NCBI GenBank assembly: GCA_937895345.1
Contig: CALAWP010000073.1
Coordinates: forward strand, 186,001 to 250,000
Length of the DNA: 64,000 nt
Source: an uncultured Paenibacillus sp.
GTDB lineage: Bacteria; Bacillota; Bacilli; Paenibacillales; Paenibacillaceae
Direction of reading: 5' to 3'
Position numbers and translations under genes: made by a program. The notes beneath the pieces were generated by a model, which searched no databases, was not told the origin of the DNA, and saw only the letters and a list, made by a program, of their open reading frames with translations. This document shows, piece after piece, positions 23,913 through 32,891 of the stretch. Numbering within the stretch: the first letter of the stretch is position 1; every line of letters begins with the position of its first letter.

Positions 23913-25398
23913 GTATGGGTTGGAAATCGCCATCGGATTTGTTCCTGTGCTGCTGCTGTTTTTGTATATGGTCGGCGTCAATGTGGCGCCGCTGCTGCTG
24001 GTCGCCGCCATTGGCGGAGTCGTATGGTTTGCCGTGCGGGGAAGAGGCAAAATGACCGCCCTGACCGGCACAAGAGGAAGAGCCGATACGGCCGTTGCTT
24101 CCTTTTCCTTCGAAGAGATCGGAGGACAGGAAAGAGCGAAAAAAGAACTGATTGAGGCGCTCGACTTTCTCGTCAAGCGGGATCAGATCGCGAAGCTGGG
24201 CATTCGCCCGCTGAAAGGAATCTTGCTTGCCGGGCCTCCGGGCACGGGCAAGACGCTGCTTGCCAAAGCGGCCGCCCACTATACCGATTCGGTTTATTTG
24301 GCGGCGTCGGGCAGCGAGTTTGTCGAAATGTACGTCGGCGTGGGCGCGGGCCGCATCCGCGAGCTGTTCCGCGACGCGCGCTCGAAAGCGAAAAAAGCGC
24401 ATAAGGACAGCGCCATTATTTTTATCGACGAAATCGATGTCATCGGCGGCAAGCGCGACGGCGGACAGCATCGCGAATACGATCAGACGCTCAATCAGCT
24501 GCTGACGGAGATGGACGGCATCCATGCCCACGAATCTCCCCGCATATTGCTGATCGCCGCCACAAACCGCAAGGAAATGCTCGACAGCGCCCTGCTTCGC
24601 CCGGGACGGTTCGACCGGCACATCGAGGTGTCGCTTCCGGACAAGAAGGGACGGCTTCACATCTTGAACATCCACGCCAAAAACAAGCCGGTCGACGATT
24701 CGGTCGATCTGGAGCGGGTGGCGATGCAGGCTTACAGCTTCTCCGGGGCGCAGCTTGAGTCGGTCATGAACGAAGCGGCGATCTACGCGATGCGCGACGA
24801 TGAGCCGACGATCAAGGACAGCCATTTGACAATGGCGATCGACAAGGTGCTGATGGGGGAAAAGACGGACCGCGAAGCGACGAAGGAAGAGCGGGAACGG
24901 GTCGCGCTGCACGAGCTCGGCCATGCCATTATGGCGGAAACGGTCCGCCCGGGCAGCGTATCCCAGGTCTCGCTCTCTCCGAGAGGCGGCGCGCTCGGTT
25001 ACGTGCGGCACAATCCGCAGCAGGATCAATATTTGTATACGAAGCAGTTTTTGCAAGGACAAATTATGATCGCGCTGGGCGGCGCCGCGGCGGAGGAGCT
25101 GTTCTACGGCGAACGGAGCACCGGCTCGCGCGGCGACTTCGAGCAAGCGATCGGCATCGTGAAGACGATGATCGAATCCGGCTTGACGGAGCTCGGCATC
25201 ATCGACGAATCGATGATTACGCCGGAAAAGCGGGCGGAGGTGACGGGTGCGATTTTGAACGAGCTGATGCAGCGAACCAAATCGCATCTGGACGGCAGCC
25301 GTGAAGCGTTCCGTGCTTCTCTCGATGTGCTTCTCAACGAAGAGACGATCGGAGGCGACGATTTCCGGGCGTTGCTGAACCGGAACAACGCGGCCTAA
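23905..25398 (+). CDS. compact FtsH-like membrane AAA+ metalloprotease, 497 aa
   Basis: Residues 5-45 form two membrane helices with almost no loop between. The AAA+ module has Walker A GPPGTGKT (110-117), pore loop EMYVGVGAGR (FtsH usually has F where this has Y), Walker B IIFIDE (171-176) and the second region of homology ATNRKEMLDSALLRPGRFDR. The zinc protease motif HELGH is at 336-340 with the third ligand probably D411. Canonical FtsH is about 640 residues; here the 70-100-residue extracytoplasmic domain is missing. ATG 23905 follows GGGGGTG and overlaps the upstream gene. It is probably a paralogue, with the housekeeping ftsH elsewhere. Confidence 0.88.
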   Translation: MRKYGLEIAIGFVPVLLLFLYMVGVNVAPLLLVAAIGGVVWFAVRGRGKMTALTGTRGRADTAVASFSFEEIGGQERAKKELIEALDFLVKRDQIAKLGIRPLKGILLAGPPGTGKTLLAKAAAHYTDSVYLAASGSEFVEMYVGVGAGRIRELFRDARSKAKKAHKDSAIIFIDEIDVIGGKRDGGQHREYDQTLNQLLTEMDGIHAHESPRILLIAATNRKEMLDSALLRPGRFDRHIEVSLPDKKGRLHILNIHAKNKPVDDSVDLERVAMQAYSFSGAQLESVMNEAAIYAMRDDEPTIKDSHLTMAIDKVLMGEKTDREATKEERERVALHELGHAIMAETVRPGSVSQVSLSPRGGALGYVRHNPQQDQYLYTKQFLQGQIMIALGGAAAEELFYGERSTGSRGDFEQAIGIVKTMIESGLTELGIIDESMITPEKRAEVTGAILNELMQRTKSHLDGSREAFRASLDVLLNEETIGGDDFRALLNRNNAA

Positions 25399-25422
25399 AA
25401 CGTTTACAATATTAACAATTTC

Positions 25423-25452
25423 AAGGCGAGCCTTCGGTTCGCCTTCTTTTTT
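25423..25452 (+). terminator. terminator after the FtsH-like gene
   Basis: AAGGCGAGCC-TTCG-GTTCGCCTT followed by CTTTTTT. Confidence 0.85.
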
Positions 25453-25507
25453 GTCCAAAAACCGTTATAATAAGAATGAATCTTGAGCCGGAGGAGCATT
25501 GCATCGC

Positions 25508-26380
25508 ATGATAAAAAAGGTGGGCGTCATCGGAGCCGGAACTATGGGCCAAGGCATCGCGGAAATGTTGGCCGCCAAAGGGTTGGACGTCGTCGTCATC
25601 GAGCGTACGGAGGAGCGGCTTGCCTACGGGCTGCAAATGATCGAGATCAGCCTGGACAAGCAGATCGAAAAGTGGGCGTTGACCGGCGCGGAAAAAAAGC
25701 TGATTTTATCGCGAATCCATCCCGCGCGGAGCTACGACGAGCTGGCCGTATGCGAGCTGGTCATCGAAACGATATCGGAGGATCTGGACGCCAAGAAGGA
25801 CGTGTTCCGAAAGCTGGACGGCATATGCGGTCCTCAAACAATTCTGGCCAGCAATACGTCCACGCTCAGCTTGACGGAGCTGGCCAGCGAAACGAGCCGT
25901 CCCGACCGGGTCATCGGCGTTCACTTTATATATCCCGTCTCCAAGATCGATCTCGTCGAGATCGTGCGCGGGCTGAAGACGTCCGACAAGACGTTTAACG
26001 AAACAAAGCATTTTGTCGAAGAAACGATACACAAAAAAGGGGTCATGGTGTTCGAGTCGCCGGGCTTCGTCACGACGCGGCTCATATGCCTGCTCATAAA
26101 TGAGGCGCTGCATGTGCTGGAGGAGGGCGTCGCTTCCGCGGAAGATATCGACAGCGCCATGCGCATCGGCTATTCCTTCCAGCACGGTCCGTTCGAAATG
26201 TGCGACCGTTTCGGCCTGGATTCGGTTCTGGCGGCGCTGGACCGGATGTTCCGGGAATACGGCGAACTGAAATACCGTCCGTCCATCGTGCTCAAAAAGA
26301 TGGTCAGGGCGGGCCATCTCGGCGTCAAAACCGGCGAAGGCTTTTTCAAATACGATAAGGATGGGGATCGAATTCAATGA
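25508..26380 (+). CDS. 3-hydroxyacyl-CoA (3-hydroxybutyryl-CoA) dehydrogenase
   Basis: A 290-residue NAD-dependent dehydrogenase. The dinucleotide-binding motif is VGVIGAGTMGQGIAEMLA; SNTSTLSLTELA and GVHFIYPV carry the catalytic Ser/His/Asn triad region; the C-terminal domain is the all-helical HCDH type. Homologues are Hbd/MmgB. ATG 25508 has GGAGGAG 11 bases upstream; a TTG at 25499 touches it. A TATAAT at 25466-25471 suggests a local promoter. It overlaps ackA by four bases, an arrangement that suggests linked acyl/acetyl metabolism. Confidence 0.9.
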   Translation: MIKKVGVIGAGTMGQGIAEMLAAKGLDVVVIERTEERLAYGLQMIEISLDKQIEKWALTGAEKKLILSRIHPARSYDELAVCELVIETISEDLDAKKDVFRKLDGICGPQTILASNTSTLSLTELASETSRPDRVIGVHFIYPVSKIDLVEIVRGLKTSDKTFNETKHFVEETIHKKGVMVFESPGFVTTRLICLLINEALHVLEEGVASAEDIDSAMRIGYSFQHGPFEMCDRFGLDSVLAALDRMFREYGELKYRPSIVLKKMVRAGHLGVKTGEGFFKYDKDGDRIQ

Positions 26381-27612
26381 AGGTTCTAGTCATTAATGCC
26401 GGAAGCTCGTCCTTGAAATACCAGCTGTACAACATGACGGACGAGTCGGTGCTGGCGAGCGGCCGCGTGGAAAGAATCGGCATGGATTCGTCCATCGTCA
26501 CCCATGAGCCGGCCAATCAGCCCGAAGTTCGGCATGTCAGCGAAATATTGGACCATATTACGGCGGTGAAGCGCGTGCTGGACATGCTGACTCATCACGA
26601 CTACGGCGTCATGTCCACGGTGGAGGAAATCGAGGCCGTCGGTCATCGGGTCGTTCACGGCGGGGAAGTGTTCAAAAGCTCCGTGCTCGTATCGCCGGAG
26701 GTCAAGCTCGAGATCCGCAAGCTGTTCGACCTGGCACCGCTGCACAATCCGGCCCATATGATGGGGATCAATGCGGTGGAAGCGAATATGCCCGGAGTGC
26801 CGCAGGCGGTCGTCTTCGATACGGCGTTTCATCAGACGATGCCGAAGACGTCGTATTTGTATCCGATCCCGACGGTGCTCTACCGCCGCCACAAAATCCG
26901 TCGTTACGGCTTTCACGGCACCTCGCACGCTTACGTCAGCGACAAGGCGGCGCGCGTGCTGAACAAGCCGCTTCAGTCGCTTAAGATGATTACGTGCCAT
27001 ATCGGCAACGGCGCGAGCTGCGCGGCCATATTGAACGGGGAGTCGTACGACACGTCGATGGGCATGACGCCGCTCGAAGGACTGATGATGGGGACGCGCA
27101 GCGGCGATATCGATCCCGCCATCGTGCCGTTCGTCATGAACAAGGAGGAGCTGACGCTGAACGAGGTCAACTCGATGCTGAACAAGCACAGCGGCATGCT
27201 GGCCGTCAGCGGCATCAGCAGCGACATGCGCGAAGTGACCGAAGCGATGAACGAAGGAGACGCGAAGGCGCAGCTTGCCTTCGACATGTACGTATACCGG
27301 TTAAAAAAATATATCGGCGCCTATGCGGCGGCCATGAACGGCCTCGACGTGCTCGTCTTTACGGCGGGCGTCGGCGAAAACTCCACGGCGCTGCGGAAAG
27401 CGGTATGCGACGGCATTACGTTTATGGGCGTCGAGCTGGACGACAGCCTGAACGAAGTGCGCAGCAAGGAAGTCAGAGAAATTTCGAAGCCTTCGTCCAA
27501 AGTGAAGGTGCTGGTCGTGCCGACCAACGAAGAGCTGTTGATCGCCAGAGACACGTACAAGCTGGTGAAGGAATGGATGGATAACCGCGCGGAAGCGGCT
27601 GAAGGAAAATAA
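26377..27612 (+). CDS. ackA: acetate kinase
   Basis: 411 residues of the ASKHA fold. VLVINAGSSSLKYQLY at the N-terminus is the family signature, and HRVVHGGE, FDTAFHQTMP and RRYGFHGTSHAYV carry the substrate-binding and catalytic residues. It interconverts acetyl phosphate/ADP and acetate/ATP. The ATGA overlap with the upstream dehydrogenase stop indicates one operon. No phosphotransacetylase is near. Confidence 0.97.
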   Translation: MKVLVINAGSSSLKYQLYNMTDESVLASGRVERIGMDSSIVTHEPANQPEVRHVSEILDHITAVKRVLDMLTHHDYGVMSTVEEIEAVGHRVVHGGEVFKSSVLVSPEVKLEIRKLFDLAPLHNPAHMMGINAVEANMPGVPQAVVFDTAFHQTMPKTSYLYPIPTVLYRRHKIRRYGFHGTSHAYVSDKAARVLNKPLQSLKMITCHIGNGASCAAILNGESYDTSMGMTPLEGLMMGTRSGDIDPAIVPFVMNKEELTLNEVNSMLNKHSGMLAVSGISSDMREVTEAMNEGDAKAQLAFDMYVYRLKKYIGAYAAAMNGLDVLVFTAGVGENSTALRKAVCDGITFMGVELDDSLNEVRSKEVREISKPSSKVKVLVVPTNEELLIARDTYKLVKEWMDNRAEAAEGK

Positions 27613-27658
27613 ACGCGAGCATGCTGTCTTCATGGGCAAACGGGGGAGGAATGCATGT

Positions 27659-28342
27659 ATGAGCGAAGAGAAGTGGAAGGCTTACGCCAGAGGCATGGCG
27701 GCGGCGATGAAGCAAGGCGGGGTGTTCTTGCCCGCGCAGCTGCTGAGAAGCTACAAGCGGCTGGGCTTGACGGAACAGGAAGCGATGCTGCTGCTGCAAA
27801 TTATGGTGTTCGACGAAGCGGAGCATAACGGCTTTCCGACGACGGAGGAGCTCGCCGAGCGCATGGGAGCGACGGAGCGGCAGGTGGCCGGCTGGCTGGG
27901 CAAGCTGATCAAGGAAGGGCTGCTGTCGATCGACGATTATATCGAGGCCGGCACCGGCGTGCAGGCGGAGCGCTACAACTGGAGCGGCTGGCTGCTGAAG
28001 GCGGCCGAGACGTATGCCGAGGAGGCGAAAGGCTCCAAGTCCGCCGGCGCGTCGGCGGAGCCGCGCAGGGCGAGGGAAGCCGCCGCCGATCTGTTCTCGG
28101 TGTTCGAACAGGAGTTCGGCCGCTTGCTGTCGCCGTTCGAATGCGAAACGATCAGCGGCTGGCTGGACCAGGACCGGTATTCGGAAGAGGTCATCCGGTT
28201 CGCGCTGAAGGAAGCGGTGTTCGCCGGCAAGCTCAGCCTGAAATATATCGACCGCATTCTGCTCGAATGGAGCCGGAACCGGGTCACGACCGGGGAGGAG
28301 GCGCGGGCGCATTCCCAGAAGTTTTTCGGCGGCCGGGGGTAG
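27659..28342 (+). CDS. dnaD: DnaD-family primosomal protein
   Basis: 227 residues: an N-terminal winged helix (GVFLPAQLLRSYKRLGLTEQEAMLLLQIMVF; TTEELAERMGATERQVAGWLGKLIKEGLL) and a C-terminal DnaD/DnaB2 domain (FEQEFGRLLSPFECETISGWLDQDRYSEEVIRFALKEAV) ending with the YIDRILLEW motif. It takes part in replication initiation and helicase loading. ATG 27659 has GGGGGAGGA about 9 bases upstream, so an in-frame ATG at 27632 is rejected. In B. subtilis nth follows directly; here nth is at 51524. Confidence 0.93.
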   Translation: MSEEKWKAYARGMAAAMKQGGVFLPAQLLRSYKRLGLTEQEAMLLLQIMVFDEAEHNGFPTTEELAERMGATERQVAGWLGKLIKEGLLSIDDYIEAGTGVQAERYNWSGWLLKAAETYAEEAKGSKSAGASAEPRRAREAAADLFSVFEQEFGRLLSPFECETISGWLDQDRYSEEVIRFALKEAVFAGKLSLKYIDRILLEWSRNRVTTGEEARAHSQKFFGGRG

Positions 28343-28391
28343 AGCCGCTTGAGGGACGCCCGAATCGGGTCGAATATCGTTGAATAAAAAG

Positions 28392-28436
28392 ACCGGCAAG
28401 CGTATTAATGCCAAATACGCGGTGCCGGTTTTTTTG
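28392..28436 (+). terminator. bidirectional terminator between dnaD and the minus-strand membrane gene
   Basis: ACCGGCA (28392-28398) pairs with TGCCGGT (28423-28429), and GCGTATT with AATACGC inside. Seven T follow on the + strand; AATAAAAAGA before the stem gives a T-run on the minus strand. Confidence 0.85.
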
Positions 28437-28454
28437 CGCATGCGGACCTTGTTT

Positions 28455-28994
28455 CTATGACGTTTTTTCTCGTTTCGGCCAAATCGTATAGCTCATGCTG
28501 ATGACGAAATCGATCGCGAGCACCACACTCCAAACCTGTAACGTTTGGAATAATGCGCTTGTACGGCCGGCGTCGTCGACCCACCAGATCAACCCTAGCA
28601 TCACAAGTCCGCCGATGACCCAGGCCAGCAGATGATGCGCCCACATGACGCGCTCGTAACGGGCTTTGGCCGCTCCGTATTTCGGTTTCGGAGCCGGGGC
28701 GGGTCCGTTCGCGAACCGATGGGCGAACCGCTGGTCGGCCCAGCGGATCATCCGATGACCATAGGCGACCGATACGCCCAAATAAATGGCGGACAAACTG
28801 TGAATGAAGGCGGCGGAAGCGCCGCCGCGCAAATCGAGGCCGGTGGCGACCAGGAGGACCAGATCGACGATCGGCGTGCAAAGCAGGAGCGCAAGTCCGA
28901 CCTTGGGCCGCTTCAACAAATAACGGAAAACTAGACCTGCAATAACAAATAACCAAAAACCGATTTCGCACGCAACAATCAGTACAGCCAACAT
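28455..28994 (-). CDS. integral membrane protein, five predicted helices, 179 aa
   Basis: Hydrophobic segments lie at about residues 2-27, 32-55, 60-80, 115-140 and 147-170. Between the third and fourth is a positively charged, Pro/Ala/Lys-rich cytosolic loop (RFANGPAPAPKPKYGAAKARYE). I recognise no motif that gives a function; similar proteins occur in Bacillus (YmcC-like). AAAGGAAAG precedes the start. It is the last gene of the TetR-HXXEE operon, four bases after the preceding gene. Confidence 0.75.
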   Translation of the reverse strand: MLAVLIVACEIGFWLFVIAGLVFRYLLKRPKVGLALLLCTPIVDLVLLVATGLDLRGGASAAFIHSLSAIYLGVSVAYGHRMIRWADQRFAHRFANGPAPAPKPKYGAAKARYERVMWAHHLLAWVIGGLVMLGLIWWVDDAGRTSALFQTLQVWSVVLAIDFVISMSYTIWPKREKTS

Positions 28995-28998
28995 CGGA

Positions 28999-29562
28999 TT
29001 ATCTTTCCTTTCTGCCGGTAAATTCGGAAGCAGGTATGAGCTTTTGCCCGACGGTATGACCTAACCACACAATCGGGACGAGAAGCAGTCCGAAAGGGAC
29101 GCTCTTCCACAGATCCTCCAGCCGAATCAAGTCCTCATGAAGGAGACGGTAGATTAAATAAATCGAGTATGGGAACGTAATCCCGATGGCGGTCAGAACG
29201 CCGGGGACGGGCATTCGGACGACGATCGATTGACCGATATGCATAAACACATGAAGCAACAAGATGATATTGAAGCCTAAGAAGGGCAAATAGTAAGACT
29301 TTTCCGCCGCCAAAAACGTAACGGGAACAAAGACGATAAATTCGATGCAGACGGCCGCGGCAAACTGCGAAGACGTAATGCCTGCGAAGGAGCGCGCTTC
29401 GCGTTGAAACCTGCTGGGAACCGCCCGGAATATGCGTTCGGCATGTTTGCGGAACCATGGCTCGATGCGGATAATTTCTTCGAAGTCGTGCAGCATGAAG
29501 GCGGCGAGAAACAGCCAGATCAGGGATGTGACGCTTATGTTTGCATCGAGATACGCGATCAA
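28999..29562 (-). CDS. HXXEE domain-containing membrane protein
   Basis: A 187-residue protein with about five membrane segments. HDFEE at about residue 25 (AFMLHDFEEIIRIEPW) is the HXXEE signature; later conserved residues FVPVTFLAAEK and LHVFMHIGQS also fit. Function is unknown. It starts with TTG at 29562, overlapping the TetR stop by TTGA, so it is translationally coupled and likely regulated by that repressor. Confidence 0.85.
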   Translation of the reverse strand: MIAYLDANISVTSLIWLFLAAFMLHDFEEIIRIEPWFRKHAERIFRAVPSRFQREARSFAGITSSQFAAAVCIEFIVFVPVTFLAAEKSYYLPFLGFNIILLLHVFMHIGQSIVVRMPVPGVLTAIGITFPYSIYLIYRLLHEDLIRLEDLWKSVPFGLLLVPIVWLGHTVGQKLIPASEFTGRKER

Positions 29563-30158
29563 CCGGACCCCCTCGTTTCCGGGCGGCCGCTTGCCAGGCC
29601 GTGCAGAAGGATAGCGGCGAACTCACGGGCAACGTCTCCCGGCCGGCGCCCGTTCTCCAATATTTCCTTAACCGCCACCTGGATGAACATGCCGATCATG
29701 CAATTGGCCATCAAGCCGGGAGACGCGTCTTGACGGATTAGTCCCGCCGCCTGATTGCGCTGCAAATTATCGGAAATCGTCTGATGAATCAGCTTCTCTA
29801 CGTCGTCGATGCCTCTTTCTTCCGTCAAAAAAATTTTCGAGAGCTTGGGTTGCTCTTGAAACAGGGCAAACAACGCTTCGAAATTTTGCTGCATCCTCCC
29901 CAGTACGTCTTCATCCGTCCGCGTCGGAATGGCGGGCGGATGGAGATGCTTCTCCAGCGTTTGATGGAACGTCTCCAATATATGCCGAAAAATCGCTTCC
30001 TTGCTCGGAAAGTACAAATAAAAAGCCGCCTGCGTCAGCCCTGCCGCCTTGACGATATCGCTTATTTTCGTATCCCGGTACCCGTTCTCGGCAATGAGCT
30101 CGATTGCCGCTTCGATCAGTCGGGCTTTGCTGTCCGCTCCTTTAGCCGTTCGTTTCAT
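29559..30158 (-). CDS. TetR/AcrR family transcriptional regulator
   Basis: 199 residues. The N-terminal helix-turn-helix (KARLIEAAIELIAENGYRDTKISDIVKAAGLTQAAFYLYFPSKEAIF) is the canonical TetR form. The ligand-binding half is divergent. It heads a three-gene operon with two membrane proteins, and a strong dyad at 30183-30220 overlaps its promoter, so autoregulation is very likely. The effector is unknown. GGGAGGGGG lies upstream of ATG 30158. Confidence 0.92.
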   Translation of the reverse strand: MKRTAKGADSKARLIEAAIELIAENGYRDTKISDIVKAAGLTQAAFYLYFPSKEAIFRHILETFHQTLEKHLHPPAIPTRTDEDVLGRMQQNFEALFALFQEQPKLSKIFLTEERGIDDVEKLIHQTISDNLQRNQAAGLIRQDASPGLMANCMIGMFIQVAVKEILENGRRPGDVAREFAAILLHGLASGRPETRGSG

Positions 30159-30182
30159 GCACGTCGTCGCCCCCTCCCAAAA

Positions 30183-30220
30183 AAACTAACTGAACAGTTA
30201 TATAACTCGATAGTTAGTTT
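30183..30220. promoter_or_regulatory. dyad operator for the TetR-type regulator
   Basis: Two concentric inverted repeats share one centre (30201/30202): outer arms AAACTAACT (30183-30191) and AGTTAGTTT (30212-30220), inner palindrome AGTTATATAACT (30196-30207). It lies 25-62 bases upstream of the tetR start and covers its -10 region. Confidence 0.8.
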
Positions 30221-30245
30221 AACGCGCAATGGATCTTTTTGTCAA
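30216..30245 (-). promoter_or_regulatory. promoter of the tetR operon
   Basis: On the minus strand TTGACA (30245-30240), an 18-base spacer and TAAACT (30221-30216). The -10 lies in the outer arm of the dyad, so bound repressor would block RNA polymerase. Confidence 0.65.
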
Positions 30246-30470
30246 CCTCTCCTATCAAAAGCTCTTTCGTCCCCTTATTAATCTATAGATCGACTTTTCA
30301 TGGATAACTAATTATACTATTTTGTAGGTATATTGGAATATCCTGTTGAGTAGCTTATCCGAACGTCTATATTTCTTCTGCTTTCTCAAAGTTGAACTCG
30401 CCACAGCTTGCTGTGGGGAACCAATTTTCCAGTCGAAATTTCAGCATTAGTGAAGAATTGAGGTGGGCAT
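30246..30470. other. AT-rich gap before the ABC transporter island
   Basis: No gene. Base composition falls sharply here. Candidate -10 elements TATACT (30313-30318) and TATATT (30329-30334) face right but no convincing -35 was found. A perfect CCACAGC/GCTGTGG hairpin lies at 30401-30416, without T-run. The Shine-Dalgarno GAGGTGGG for the next gene is at about 30460-30467. Confidence 0.5.
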
Positions 30471-31583
30471 GTGAAACCATTGATTCTCGTTTGGTCGCGG
30501 GTCAGACAGTATGTGCATACAAATCCAGGAGTTTTCTTATTTTACTTATGCAGTTCTGTAGTGTGCAGTCTGATTTTAATCTATGTCTATGGCAATACCA
30601 TACCAGCTTTGAAAATTATTAAAGGTAATGCTTCATTTTATCGATCTTTTAATATCAGTCTGCATGAAACGAAGGATTTTGACCCAAATAATTTGGATGC
30701 GATGGTGGAAAATTGGCCATTCACGGATGGTTTGCAAAACCCAAGCATTTTGCTGCAAAAAAAGTGGGCTAAAGAAGATTTTCCGGACGTTAATTTTACC
30801 GGATATCGCTATGTAACTCCAATGGTTGAAGCGGAATACGATAATCAACTTCATTTGTTCGCGGTACAAGGGCGGGTACAGTTTGATGATGCCGATTTTG
30901 CAATGTCCGATCCCCCTGTTATTGTGCCCGGCGAATTGCCGTTAAAGGATTTTAACGCCAAAACTTTTCGCATCGGCGACCGTTCCTACCAGGTCATCGG
31001 GCGTCATTCGGGCATTTTCTCTGTCGTTATACCCGTTCAGAATTTTCTGCAGCAGATCGAACAACCAGATTTAGTTGTTATCCGTTTGGCCAAAGTTGTT
31101 CATAACACGCAGATGCGAGATGAGGTTACGGCCTATTTGCAGAGCTATTTTCCCGGGGCTTTTATCCAGCCTCCTTTTTACAATGGCTTAAATCCGACCG
31201 AGACCAATATTGTAGCTGCGTTGCTGGCTATTTTATATGGACTGGCGCTCTCGTCGCTCACCTTTATAAGCAAGTATCTGTTTGAACAAAACCGCACGGC
31301 GAACGGGATCTATCGTTTAGCCGGCAGCTCCAGACGGCAACTGGCGCGGATCGCTCTGCTGGAAAGTGTTTTTTTAGCTGCTGTCACCTTGGTCATCGCA
31401 TTTGGATTCCACAGGCTCTTGTACACGCCAGTGTTCGCCCGCCTGAACCTGTGCCCGGACATCGTGTATTCAACAGCCGACTACATACGTCTAACCTTGA
31501 TTATTATTGGGGTAACGGCACTGCTCTACCGATTGAATCAACGAGACTTGACGCGAAGCGCTGCGGCCGCAAACCGCTACTAG
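30471..31583 (+). CDS. ABC transporter permease of the FtsX/MacB type (first of two)
   Basis: 370 residues: one membrane helix at about 20-43, a large extracytoplasmic domain (about 45-240), then three helices (NIVAALLAILYGLALSSLTFI; IALLESVFLAAVTLVIAFGF; YIRLTLIIIGVTALLYRL), the FtsX/MacB topology. The motif ANGIYRLAGSSRRQLARI after the second helix resembles the coupling helix. It starts at GTG 30471. Base composition and codon use are clearly lower in GC than the neighbours. With 31668 and 32888 it forms a complete exporter or efflux/mechanotransmission system; the substrate is unknown. Confidence 0.85.
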   Translation: MKPLILVWSRVRQYVHTNPGVFLFYLCSSVVCSLILIYVYGNTIPALKIIKGNASFYRSFNISLHETKDFDPNNLDAMVENWPFTDGLQNPSILLQKKWAKEDFPDVNFTGYRYVTPMVEAEYDNQLHLFAVQGRVQFDDADFAMSDPPVIVPGELPLKDFNAKTFRIGDRSYQVIGRHSGIFSVVIPVQNFLQQIEQPDLVVIRLAKVVHNTQMRDEVTAYLQSYFPGAFIQPPFYNGLNPTETNIVAALLAILYGLALSSLTFISKYLFEQNRTANGIYRLAGSSRRQLARIALLESVFLAAVTLVIAFGFHRLLYTPVFARLNLCPDIVYSTADYIRLTLIIIGVTALLYRLNQRDLTRSAAAANRY

Positions 31584-31667
31584 CTTGTACGAACCGTAAT
31601 TCGGAGGTCAGGAATGAAGGTATCGTATAGATCAAGTGTGACTCTATAGGAGCGGGAGGTGTTTGGT

Positions 31668-32891
31668 TTGAAACAATTTCGATTAGTCTGGCAGTCATTG
31701 CGCCAGATTAAGGGCGCGGCTCTGCTATTGATGGTTGTCTTAACGCTGGCGCTGTTTGTCCTGACCTATCTGATCGGGCTGGTTCGGTATCAAAATTATT
31801 CACGGACATTGCTTGAACAGGCAGAAATAAACAACTCCGTCTTTCTCAAGCTTGCTGTTGACGGCAGCCAGATGGCTCAAGACATGTACGGAACCTTCGC
31901 CGCTATTGCCCGGACCTATGAAGAGATAGCGGACTGGCCGGGGGTGGAAAGGGTAATCTCGATTCGTTCTTCTGGCAGTGTGACAATCGATGGAGTCATC
32001 TATCAGATGCTTGTTTATAACGATGCTTTGCTCCGTCATTTTTCCGTTCCCGTGGATGGCAGCTGGTTTCCGGACGAACCGGTTGATATGGACAAGCCGT
32101 TGCCCGTTGTATTAGGCGGAACAGGATTCTCCGGTATCGAGCCGGGCGATGTGCTGCCAGGTAAAAATACCCGAACACAAAAACCTATTCCTTTGTACGT
32201 CTATGGCAAAGTAAAATTCCCAGGCTACACCTTATCTATGGGTAATGGTTCGACCATCATCTTATCGGATTATCTCCTTAGTGACAGGCCTGTAATTCTG
32301 GTGAAGGATGAACCGTCCTTGAAGGTTAGGATGGATACGTCTGATCGGCTGATGATAGATCCCAATGCCTGGGTTGTCTTTGACAACGGGCTGTCTGAAC
32401 AGCGGAAGGACGAGTTGCTGGAGCGGCTAAGTTCCTATGGCTCTTATAATACGTATGAGGATATGGTATCCGCCAGCCGAGCAAGACATATGGAGCAGTT
32501 GAAAGAATTGCTGCCCATTCCCTTATTTTTGTTTTTCAGCGCCTTCTCTTGTTTGTTTAGCATCTCTTCCCTTTATGTGATGCGCAACGCACAAAACCAG
32601 ATCTTGTATTTCTTCTGTGGTTGCAGCCGAAGACGGATGGTATCGATTTTGGGTCAGGGACTGATTCTGATTTTTTTGCCGCCGGCTCTGTTGAACCTGC
32701 TGTTTATCCTTTTCTATCCAACGATCAGACAAACGAACTGGCTTAACCTGCATCAGGTGGTGCTCGACGGCACCGCGGTATGGCTTGTGCTGCTCTTTCT
32801 GACCGTGCTGCTGGCGCTTCTGCTGTTGCAGCCCCTGATCATCAGTCGCCGGCATACGCCGATGCAGCTCTATAGGAGGATGTCATTATGA
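31668..32891 (+). CDS. ABC transporter permease of the FtsX/MacB type (second of two)
   Basis: 407 residues with the same layout as the upstream permease: helix at about 15-40, extracytoplasmic domain to about 285, then three helices near the C-terminus (LLPIPLFLFFSAFSCLFSISSLYVM; ILGQGLILIFLPPALLNLLFILFY; GTAVWLVLLFLTVLLALLLLQPLI). NAQNQILYFFCGCSRRRM corresponds to the coupling-helix region. TTG 31668 is used because GGGAGGTG lies 6-7 bases upstream; a GTG at 31659 overlaps that site. It overlaps the ATPase gene by ATGA. Confidence 0.85.
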   Translation: MKQFRLVWQSLRQIKGAALLLMVVLTLALFVLTYLIGLVRYQNYSRTLLEQAEINNSVFLKLAVDGSQMAQDMYGTFAAIARTYEEIADWPGVERVISIRSSGSVTIDGVIYQMLVYNDALLRHFSVPVDGSWFPDEPVDMDKPLPVVLGGTGFSGIEPGDVLPGKNTRTQKPIPLYVYGKVKFPGYTLSMGNGSTIILSDYLLSDRPVILVKDEPSLKVRMDTSDRLMIDPNAWVVFDNGLSEQRKDELLERLSSYGSYNTYEDMVSASRARHMEQLKELLPIPLFLFFSAFSCLFSISSLYVMRNAQNQILYFFCGCSRRRMVSILGQGLILIFLPPALLNLLFILFYPTIRQTNWLNLHQVVLDGTAVWLVLLFLTVLLALLLLQPLIISRRHTPMQLYRRMSL

